Source: Heligmosomoides polygyrus polygyrus (taxonomy: Eukaryota; Nematoda; Chromadorea; Rhabditida; Heligmosomidae). Taken from it: 64,000 nt of DNA. The stretch spans positions 16,306,001 to 16,370,000 of the forward strand of contig OX377202.1 of NCBI GenBank assembly GCA_947396885.1, written 5' to 3'. Position 1 is the stretch's first letter. The number at the start of each line of letters is the position of its first letter. This document shows positions 11,601-22,600 of this stretch, one piece after another. The notes under the pieces are model-generated. The model was not told where the DNA came from. It did no database searches and saw nothing but the letters and a program-made list of their open reading frames with translations. Position numbers and translations under genes: made by a program.

Positions 11601-11898
11601 GGGCGCATGCAGCGCAGTCGGATGAGGCACCGGCTGTCGCGTGCACCCGATACCAGGTTCCTGGTTCCGATTTCCCGCCCAGGCCAACCAAGCCTTTCAC
11701 CCCTCCGGGGTCGGTGAATTGGTACCAGACGTGTCTGGGAAGGATGAAGCACTGACTTGTTCATCGGCTGGCCACCGCAAGTCATTGTATGGCCAAATAC
11801 GCATTCAAATCGCCTCCACGACATCCCGTAGAAGTAGAATGCGTGGCTCATCCCAAAGGGGATTGAATAACGCCGTCGTTTAACCTTTATCCTTTATT
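11601..11898 (+). mobile_element. tRNA-derived SINE, full length
   Basis: Starts GGGCGCATGCAGCGCAGTCGG, an A-box-like block, followed 60 bases on by CTGGTTCCGATTTCC in the B-box position. The unrelated body ends with AATGCGTGGCTCATCCCAAA and a CCTTTATCC-type tail. Length is about 300 bp. It abuts the right arm of a foldback element. Confidence 0.8.
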
Positions 11899-12554
11899 GT
11901 GGCTGTACCTTCAAACCGTAGCACCAACGTAGAACACCTATGGTTAGATCCATCGGACAACATCCTATTCTGAGGCTTTAAACCTCCACAACTACCATTT
12001 TTACGACGATTAAAGTGAAGAACAACAACAGCTACCGTAACGTACAGTATCACGGCATGGTAGTGCTACTTCCCTTGTCAGTAGAAAGCTAAAACTAGCT
12101 GATAAAGAGAAGAATAATTCTACACTGTTCGAAAGGAAAGGCCACAGAAAAAAGCCAAAGAGAACAATCAGGACGGACAATCAACACGAATACTATAACA
12201 TCTTGTCCACCCTACTATTCGAGGAGCTCTTGCGCACGTTCTCGCATGGATTCGGACACACCAAGTGTGGCGCGACCGTCGCGAAAGCTCCTGAAACACA
12301 CCGGATGCGGTTAGTGTGAATGGAACGACACCTGTGAAAGTGTTAGTGACATGTTCGGATAAGCTTTGGTGCCGGCGCTATCCTACGAAACGCAGCTGAC
12401 ACGTCGTGTGGGACTGCATGTGTTGCCTGAACTTTACAATAGTTACACCTTACCGGAACTACATAGGCATTCACGGGGGAGTGACTCGGTTTTCTTCGGC
12501 TACTTCTGTAGTTCTTACAATTAGTCCGTCAGCAGCTACGCCCATTAACTCATA
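11899..12554. other. no gene recognised
   Basis: Unassigned sequence between a SINE and a foldback element. No motif or repeat structure that I can name. Confidence 0.35.
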
Positions 12555-13398
12555 CTCGAAACATCTAAATGATTTTCACGTCAATTTGGACTCTCTTCCA
12601 AACGAACCTCGTGCTTCTGAAATCAAAGTGCAAGTCTTCCACGAGCGTCTCACAGGTTAAGCTGCACACTCTCCAAGATGGTTAGAATATTTTTCTACCA
12701 ACGAAAAATTTGATATAACTTTCTTTGGAATTCTTTTTTAGTTCACGATTCCAAATGAACGCATTAATTTTTAAAAAATTTATTTGCTCAGAAAGTAATA
12801 AAATAAGGAATTGTTTCAAAGCGCAGCCAGGCTCCAATTAGTCTTTTGTTTAAAAGAAGAGATTGCGCCATACATTCGAAAAACATGTCACGATTTTAAT
12901 CTAACTGATAGTGTTGATAACTGTTAACACAAAGCATATGTGTGTTTCTGCAGTTGCTTATCGTTATCGTTTACAGGTTTGAAACACCAAGCCGCAAACA
13001 TAAATTTTGCTATCAATCGAATAAAAATCGCAACATCTTGGGCGACGGCATGGCGCAATCTCTCTTTTAGCACTAAAAACGACCGCCTCTCTGTTCTTTT
13101 AAAACTAATTTTAAACCAAAATTTTTTCAAAAAATGAAAATTTTATGAAATTTCCAAGAATGTGTTCACTTATGGGTAGGTGAATTTTAAAAATTGAAGG
13201 AAAGTTATACTAAAAACTTCCTTGAACAAATAAATATTCTAACCTTTTTGGAGAGTCTCTAGTTTAATCGGGAAGCTTATTTTGATTATGAAGAGTTTGC
13301 TTTGATCTCGAAGTCATAGGCCAGCTTATGTCAGGTTCGATGTGAAAGGTGTCCAATTTGATTCGAAAGCGTCGAATTTGGCGTGAAAATGGTATGAA
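12555..13398. mobile_element. foldback element with 21-bp subrepeat arms
   Basis: The left arm (about 12560-12665) and right arm (about 13270-13398) carry opposed 21-bp GATTT/AAATC units. The right arm ends with the signature GCGTGAAAATGGTATGA. The centre holds TTTGCTATCAATCGAATAAA, shared with the 56-kb copy (TTTGCTATCAATCAAATGAG) and, more loosely, with the 11.2-kb copy. Confidence 0.65.
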
Positions 13399-13530
13399 TC
13401 TCTGTTTGGGAGTATATTTCAGTTCAAGAACAGGTGGTTTGGAATGATGCCCTGGGATGTATGCCCCCTGCTGAATAGATACACGTCGTTTAACAAGCAC
13501 AAGCAATTCTACTTCGTTCGACAAGCAATT

Positions 13531-13690
13531 CTACTTCCGTCTTGGCATACCAATTCCATCGCTCATACTCGACGCGCACGGTGGTTTTGTTCCGAGTGAG
13601 TTCAGAAGAACCGCCGTTGTTGACCGTCCAACGATCGGCTTGATCTCATGTGGCTGCAGAACCCTTCGTCGCTTCTTCGGCAGTTTAGAT
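13531..13690 (-). CDS. channel cassette 2, last exon
   Basis: The acceptor is GCATTACAG. The first base completes the Arg codon left by the S6 exon. Next come [18 protein letters not shown], the conserved post-S6 basic block, a tail of about 35 residues and TAG. A GTATGC at 13550 could act as a donor eight codons before the stop, so the very end is less certain. Confidence 0.8.
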
Positions 13691-16600
13691 CTGTAATGCG
13701 TGGTTTTGAACACTTTAAACTCCAGGCTTCACGACGGTTCTAGCCAGATTCTTGATCTGACCACCAGCACGGATGTCCTCCACAGCTGGCTTTCGTTGTA
13801 GGTGATTTAAGACGAAGTAATCCTTCTAGCAATGGACAATGTGGGTAGCTTAAGCACATTTGGAGAAATGAAAAGGAATGAAATGCGTGAAAAGGAGGCT
13901 GAAGTCAGGCTGAAGTTTGGTTCTATTCTTGTCTTTGCCCTGTGCCTCTATCATCATATTTTGAGGCACTCATATTTGGTTTAGGCACCTGTTATACTCC
14001 CGCGGGAGCATCCTCGGAAGGGCGGGAATCGCGCCGAGATCCCTCACCTGGCCAATCGCCGCGCCCCGCCACGCCCGCCGTCCGCGGTGCACCCTTCGTT
14101 CGCGGACGTTCCGCGGATGCTTCCGCGGGAGTATAACACAGGCCTGTTTACTGTTTTTCATCTTACGTACACAGATGTTCACATTCCGGACAAGATTCTG
14201 ATGCCCCTTCCATGCTCAAAGAATTGGATTTTTCCAAATACTCCAGCTATGTGTTTCGTGAAGTCGTCGTGGCCAACGACCATGTGTTGGAGTGGGCAGG
14301 AGGAAACGGGCAGCTTGGCTAACTTTCAAAAGCATCGAAGAAGCCGTCAGGAAGTCGAAGCACGTCCGACTCCTTCCCCCCACCCCCCGATATTCGACTA
14401 CACTGTTCTTCCTACCCTAACATACGCCTCGGAGACCTTTGCCATACGAAAGCAGCAGGAATAGGCAGTTATCATCACACAGTGTGAAATCGAGAAGACG
14501 ATGCTCGGTTTGCCGGTTGTCGCGTAGGCCAAGTTGTCGAAAATTAGGTGGGCCGCCCACGTAATGCGCTTCGCGAGCAGGACGCCCATCAACGCTTTGG
14601 TCGGACTTCTTCGTGAAAGCCCTGAACGACCGATATGACGCTTTTCGTGTCGAGGAGGATCCATTGGAGTACTGTAGTATGCAACGGGGACTAATGGAGA
14701 CGTTGCTGGCGACCGTCCGACCAAGTCGACGATCAACGGGACGACAGGTAATGCAGGTGATAAGGTGTCTTGCTAGTATGTAGTGACTCTGACTCCAGTC
14801 GACCGGGCTGTTTACAGAGGGTCGCGAAAGGAGCTGCATTGTTCAAACATCAGCGAGAAATAAACGCGATCAATCTAGATTCGAAGCTATGTGCATCCTT
14901 AGTGTCCACATTTCCGTAGAAGCTGTTTTGCAAGCGGTACATTTGTACAAGCATCGAACTTTGGAGAAATGACTTGATGTACATATGTGATATTCTTAGC
15001 GCGGGCGCGTGTAGCGCAGTCGGAGGAAAAACCGGCTATCGGGTGCACCTGATACCAGGTTTCTGGTTCGGATTTCCCTCCCAGGCCAACCAAGCGTTGC
15101 ACCCATCCAAAGTGGGTGAATTGATACCAGACTTGTCTGCGAAGGATACGGCGCTGACTTCTTCATGAGCTAACCACCGCAAGTCATTGTAAGCCAAACA
15201 TGCATTCAAATCACCTCCACGATATCTCGTAGAGGTAGAATGCGTGGCGCATCCCAATAGGGTTGAGTAACGCCGTCTTTTATTCTTTTATCCAGATCGT
15301 ATATGCTAATAAATGGAAAAGGAGGATCGAAGTAGTGATTAGGATCGAAAGCGAGTATCAGACATCCCAGTGAGCTGGAGATCGTCGTGGATTAGCCGCA
15401 AGCCAAGAACTGCAGAGTCTAGTTAACTATAAGAATATAAGGTCTGCATGGCAGACACTATGAACAAACTCTGTCAGGATTCCTTTCCAATTTGGACCAT
15501 GACTCATGAGATTCGCGTGTCTCCTCAAAGGTTTTTTCGTAGCTTTCACATTTTCTCGGTCCGTACAAAACGAATGAGTATTCTGTTTTGAATTTACCTT
15601 TTTAGAGAAAATCGCCAATAAGGTCTGCATGGCAGACACTATGAACAAACTCTGTCAGGATTCCTTTCCAATTTGGACCATGACTCATGAGATTCGCGTG
15701 TCTCCTCAAAGGTTTTTTTCGTAGCTTTCACATTTTCTCGGTCCGTACAAAACGAATGAGTATTCTGTTTTGAATTTACCTTTTTAGAGAAAATCGCCAT
15801 AATCTGCTGATAAGCTAGCTATTTCTGAGCTCTAGTGGCTTGAAACTCTTAATGTAGGATAAGGGTAAAGGATAAACGTCGACGTTAGTCAATCCCTTTG
15901 TGGGATGCGCCACGCATTCTATTCTTTGGGATATCGTGGAGGCAATTTGATTGCGTATTCGTCATATACAACGAATTTCCGTGGCTAGCCGATGCACAAG
16001 CTTTGTAATTGCCAAACAAGCCTTTTGGTAAACCACAGCCGACCCCGGAGAGGTGGAAGGTTTCGATGGTCTGGGCTGGAAGCTCGGACCAGGAATCCAG
16101 AATCGGGAGCATGCGACAGCTGGGACTTTCTCTGACAGCGTTACCACGGCACTTACACATGTAATCGCACAAAAAATCGCTTCCGAATAACAAATTCTTT
16201 TGAGACGAAGCACAAAACACGTACCGAGCCTGTGCATGTGAGTAGAACATCGCGAAGTTGGATACAATCACAGGAACTGGTAGAGCGATCGTCAGCACTC
16301 CCATTAAGGCACACACGGAGCCGACAAGCATGCCGAGATAGGTCTTTGGCACCTGAGTAGAGGGCACATGTATGTATTTTAAATCTGCGAATAGCTGTAG
16401 CAAAGAAAGCAGATCATTGGTATGAAATCTGGTTGACATGGACAATTCTCATTCTTTTTATGAATAGGGAGTCAATAAAAAAGATAATTTTTCATTTTGA
16501 GCGATTGATTTGAAAACAAGTACTAACAATAAGGGCTCCAAAAGTAAACGATTCACCTGTATCACCTGTCGTCCCGTTGATCATCGAATTGCTCGAGCGG

Positions 16601-19600
16601 GTGCCAGCAGCGTCTCCATTCGTCCCTGTCGCGTGCCAGAGTGGTCCAATGGATCCTCCTCGCTCGAGGGACACGAAGAGCGTCATATCGGTCGTTCATG
16701 GCTTTCACGAAGAAGTCCGACCAACGCGTTGGTGGGCGTCCTGGTGTTCTCTTGACATCCCGCGGAATCCAGTCGGTGATGGCTCTCGTCCAGCGGGTGT
16801 CTGCGAAGCGCATTACGTGGCCGGCCCAGCTAATTTTCGACAACTTGGCCCATGCGACAGCGTCTCTGATCTTCGAGCGTCGGCGAAGCTCGGAACTCCG
16901 GAGGCCTTCTTTCACTTGCGTGAGTCGTTTCACTCCGAGCATCGTCCTCTCGATTCCACGCTGCGCGACGCTGATCGCGTGTTCATCCTGCTTTCGTATA
17001 GCCCAGGTCTCTGAGGCGTATGTTAGGGCAGGAAGAACAGTGGAGTCGAATAGGTGGGCACGGAGTCGGACGTTCTTCGTCTTCTTCGCGACTTCTTCGA
17101 CGCTCTTGAAAGCTCCCCAAGCCGCTCTTTTCCTCCTGCTCAGCTCTGGTGCTAGGTCGTTGGCCATGTTGACTTCGCGACCCAGATACACATAGCTGGA
17201 GCATTTGGAGATGTTCGTTCCGTTGAGCGAGAATGGGGCATCAGAAACCCATCCGTTCCTCATGAACATCGTCTTCGTAAGATTCAGCTGCAGTCCAACG
17301 TTCCCACATACACGATCGAAGTCGGCCAGCATTCGCTCCGCCTGGCTGATGCTCGGCGTTATGAGCACGATGTCGTCAGCGAAGCGAAGATGATGTAGTT
17401 GCCGGCCGTCGACCTTCACTCCCATGTCTTCCCATTCTAGTTCGCGCATGACGTTTTCGAGAGTGGCGCTGAAGAGCTTCGGGGATATGGTATCCCCTTG
17501 CCGAACCCCTCTCTTCACGTCGACGACGACGTCGTTGTAGAATGGTGAGATCTTGGTCGTGAATCCACTGTACAGCTCTCGAAGGACTCTGATGTACTGA
17601 GTAGGAACGCCCTGAGTGAGCAGGGCTTCGATGACCGCTTCAGTTTCGACAGAGTCGAATGCCTTCTTCAGGTCGATGAACGTAAGGCACAGCGGCAGCT
17701 TGTACTCTCGCGACACTTCGATGAGCTTCGTAATGGTGTGTATGTGGTCGATCGTGCTGAATCCTCTCCGAAATCCTGCTTGCTCGCATGGCTGTCCTTC
17801 GTCTAGCGTTCTGCTAATCCTATTCAGGATAACTCGAGTGAACAGCTTGTAGACTACGGACAGGAGGCAGATCGGGCGATAGTTGCCAATGTCGTGCACG
17901 TCTCCCTTCTTGTACAGCAAGACGGTTCTGCTGGTCTTCCACTGAGATGGAACCTTGCACTCCGACAGGTAACGTGTGAAGAGCCGCGCCAGGGTGTTGA
18001 TGAGCGTAGGCGGGAGGTTCTTCAGGTGTTCGGGTTTGATTCTGTCGGGACCGGGTGCTGTACGTTTCTTCACCGACGAGATGGCGTGTCGGATCTCGGA
18101 AGGGAGAACAGAGGGGACGACGTATCCATCCTGCGGAAGATGGCATGGGGGCAGGTGGACGTGGCTATCGAAGAGATCGGAGTAGAAGTCGTGGATGACC
18201 CTCTCCATGGTCCTTCTGGAAGAGGTGACGGTTCCGTCGGGACGTCGGAGAGCTGTCATCTTGGTCTTGAAGTTGGCGAAGTTCCGGCGGGCATTGCGGA
18301 TGCTCAACCCTGCCTCTGCAGCTTCAGCCAACACTTCGGCCCTTCTCTCCTTAAGATCCTCCTTTATCGCCTCTCTGCATAGCTTCGCAAGCTCGGACGT
18401 CAGTTGGTAGTTGCCTGACGCTCGTGCTGCTCCACGCTGGCGTATCAGCTCGAGAGTTTCCGGAGACAGACGTCTCTTGGTGGTCTTCAAGCTCTCGGCT
18501 CCCTTAGCACTATCGTGGAGATGGTGCACGAAGCGGTCGTATTCCTCGTCGACGTTGTCCATGACGGCATCTTCCCAAAGACCGGCAAGAGAGGTGTAGA
18601 GGTCCCAGTTGATGGTCGTTCTGGGACCCCTCTTCTTGAACTTCGCGGCCTTGTCTCCTTGACGCGAAAAGCGGAACCTTGCGCGAAGGAGGCGGTGGTC
18701 CGATCCCGTGTAGAACTTGGGGACAACGGAGACGTCGGTCAGGCAATATTTGCGGTTGGAGATGATGTGGTCGATCTCGTTGTGGAACTGGCCACCGGGA
18801 GATTCCCAGGTCCATCGTAGGGAGGGAGGCTTCTGGAACTGCGAGTTTCCATGGATGGTCTTGGTCGACATGATAAACTCAGACAGCCTTTCACCTTGCT
18901 CGTTCCACTCCAAACCGTGGGTTCCGATGTGAAGTTCTTCCGGCGACCTTCGCGGTCCGATTTTGGCGTTGAAGTCGCCGACGATCACCTTGTAGAAGGT
19001 GTGATCTTCCTTATAGAACTTCTCCAGCTCCACGTAGAAGGCTTCGACCTCTTCGTCGTCGTAGTCGGATGTTGGGGCATACGCGACGAATACAGTCAAA
19101 GCTGGCACGGAACCACATCGCTTCAGTCGCAGACGTCCGATTCGGCTTGTCAGAGACTCGTACGAATCGATGTTCATGGCCAAGTGCGTGTTGACGAGGA
19201 CACCAACGCCGCCTACTCCCCTGCTGTCGCATGTTCCGAGGAACAGTTCTTCTCCGGAGTCGTAGGCGGCGTGCAGGGGGTGGTGTCTTCTCGTCTCGGT
19301 CAGTCCGATGACGTCGTACTTGATCTTCCTGGCTTGCGTCATCAGGTCCTCGACGGATGCTTCCGACGCAAGCGTGCGGGCGTTGTAAGTACAGATCGTC
19401 ATCCTAGTCCTTCTCAGTTTGCGCAGCCTGGTTAGGCCCTGAGATTTTAGCAGCCTCTCCGTACTCGTCCTTCCCATCGCTGCAGAAATGGGGGCTCTTT
19501 CGGGGTCAGGGGAATGAGGCCCTTTAGTGCTGCTGTGTTTGACTGGAATACAACACGGGTAGCTAGTCAGGCTCTGTCGTGCGGGCGGGGTACTCCGGGC

Positions 19601-22600
19601 AGCCAGCCAGACTGCCCGAAGGGACGGGGCGAGACTTAAGGCGGCCTCGAATCGCCTTACATGTACTCCCAGTCTACCGAGTGCAAGCTTTTGGCCGAGC
19701 CGACACAGTTACAATCCGCACAGTCACGGACACATCCACGCACACTGTGCACGAACATGCCGCTCCCACGCACAAGGAACGCGTCGACCCGACACAACAG
19801 GAGCAAGGAGTCCATCATCTGCATCCCACCTGCGTCTCTGGGCAGTACACGGTCGCATTTGGTTCGCGTTTAATTCCCCTATCCACCACCCGGGGACGCG
19901 CCACGTGGCCCTGCGACAAGCGGCCCGAGATCCCTCTTAACAAGAGAGCCCGAAGGCTCTCTATCGAGGGAGATCCGTGGTAGAAACGAATATAGAAAAT
20001 AAAATCTCTCGTGAAGCGATTTTCTTCAGAATAGTTGATTCAGGTCATAATGTTTCGTCCAAATGTCACATTGTATTACGTTTTTCGCTAATAAAGATAC
20101 ATCCTAGTTCGATCGATTAAGCTGATTGATTGCTTTCTATTGGCTTGATCGGAAAATTTTGATAGGATGTTTTTCATTTTTGCGTAAGCCTAGAGCGGCT
20201 GATATAGAAAATAAATCTGTTAGAAGGATGCTTCGTTGCGATCAAAACTCTTGCACCAGGGGGGACTCGAACCCGCAGGGGACTCGAACCCGCACCTTCT
20301 GCTTTCCGGGCAACGGTGCTACGTGTTACACCACCAGCGCTGTTTGACCGAACGGCACATCAACGATATCTTCTTAGAAGCAATCACCTATCAGCACTCA
20401 CCCGTCATATCGGGATGATATCAAACAGCGCTGGTGGTGTAAGGCGTAGCATCGCTGCGCGGAAAGCAGAAGATGCGGGTTCGAGACCCACCTTGCGCAG
20501 AAGTTTTGATCGCAATGAAACATCATTCCAACAGCTTCAATCCTGATAAGGTTTACGTTTTCTTTTTTCGCTTTATTCAGGATAAAATTCAAATCGATCA
20601 AAAGTATAATTACCATTATTAGTCATCACAGTGATCCACCTATTGAGCAGGTCAACGATCACCTTTTCCCAGAATGTGAGACTGGGCGTCGAAGAAGTCG
20701 GCGACCACCCGTCTTAAGTTTCCAAATTGGCGAAACTTTGTGTTCTACAAGTGTTGATGTTCTAACACAGTTGTATTGTAACGTTGTGTGTTCGCTTTAT
20801 TTCATTTGTAAAATTTAGTTGTTAGTACATAAGTAATAACACAATAATAACCTTGTCAGTCCTACTCAGTCCTATTAACCTTGTCTTTTTGTTAAAGTTC
20901 TTAGCACGCCCCAAAGTGGCGTAGCCAATAAATAAATAAATAAATAAATAAATAATATATTACACCTTACTTTACTAACAACTAAGTTAGTTAGTTACCT
21001 TCTTCACAGATGAGCCTCGGGGTAACTAATTTTAAACATGTTTTGTGTGAAGATAGAGACGAAACGAAACATGTTTAATGTTATGGTTGTCATTGTTTTG
21101 GTTGTTGTTCTTCTTTGCTTGTGAGTATTGTGACATGGAGTTTATGTTGTTGAGGAATTATAAAATTTCGAGTTAATTTGGGTATATTTATGCACATGAT
21201 TCTATTTCACGCTACTCGATTCTTGTGGCATTAAATTTTAAAATGTTAAAGAACTGTGAGATTTCGAATATTTTTACACATCGATTTGCAACTGATTCTA
21301 TTTCCCTAGCTAAGAAAGCCTTTTGGGAGCGGAACAAGCAGTAATTTGGGGTTTATGTCAGGAGCATATGGCGGATGGGGTCCGGTCTCCCCGCTCAGCT
21401 CCTCGATTTTTTGTTGGTTCGCTTCAACTACATGAGGTCTGGCGTTGTCATGAAGAAGATGCACTGAAAATTGGCTCGGCCGCTTTTCCCGAACAGCTTC
21501 CGCGAGTTCCTGGAGCTGAGCGGTGTAGATGAGAGCGGTGAAGGCTTGACCTTGGGAGAGCAGCTAGTAGTACAGCACTTCCTTCGAGTGCCAGAAGCAG
21601 CATAGAAAACTTCTTGAGGTGCGCGTTCGACTTTTTTCACCTAGGTGGCTCTTCTCCTCGAGGCAGCCAGCGGCACGGTGTGCCTTGGAGTCGTAGAGAA
21701 CCCAACTCTCATCTCCGGCTTCCAAGTCCTCCAGAAGCTCCTTGTGAGGCGAGTGGAGAAGAAGAGACTGGCAAATGGACTTGCGGGTGAACCGCATGCT
21801 ATCGGCCAAGACATGCGGGATCCATCGAGTCAGCACGTTTCGGTAGCCGAGGGCTTGAAGGCGGCCGACTACTGTCGATTGGGTACATCGGAATCTTGTC
21901 GCAAGCTCCGGGTGGTAGCCTCCGAATCCCACTTGATAGCGTAGAGAACGAACAAGTCTTCCACAGCTTAGGGGCGTCCCGACCGAGTCTTGCCTTTTGA
22001 TGTCCGTATCTTCTTTTGCAAACCGAGCGAACCAGCGGTTGACGGTGTCGATGGTAGCGATGTTCTCTCCCAATGAGCTGTATATGTTGCGGATTGCTGT
22101 CGTCGCTGCGGTGCCGCGGCGCCGCTATTAGAGGATGACTGCTCGAAGATGCTCCTGTGAAATTAACATTGTACTGAAACCCAAGGAAGAGCATGTCGCT
22201 TACATGCCTTCTGCATGGATACGAATTGAAAGTGGAAAGTCCTAAACTTTCGAAGAAAACGCTCTCAAGACTTTCCAATCAACTCACTAATAAGTGAAAA
22301 CAATGAGATTTTTAGGAAGTAGAAGTATCGCTCAAACGCTATTGTTTCTCGAGGTAACGAGCTCTTTCACAAAGGTGCTCCTATTCGTGGCTAGCTAGGA
22401 TAAACACGCCTTTAATGTGTTACACGGTTGTCGAGGCCTAAAGCGGCTGTTATGTTAGACGCTGTTAGATGGTACGCTTTTTTCCACGTATGTAAAGGCC
22501 CCCCAGACTTCTGCGGCTCCGCTGGGCGGCGCCGCTGGCCGGCCGGCGGCACCGGCGGCACCGCTGAGCGGCGCCGCTCAGCGGCTTGACTCATCATCAG

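Noticed and set aside
17894..19435. Long plus-strand frames opposite RTE-1
   Set aside because: Mirror frames of the GC-rich RTE-1 coding sequence; no motifs.
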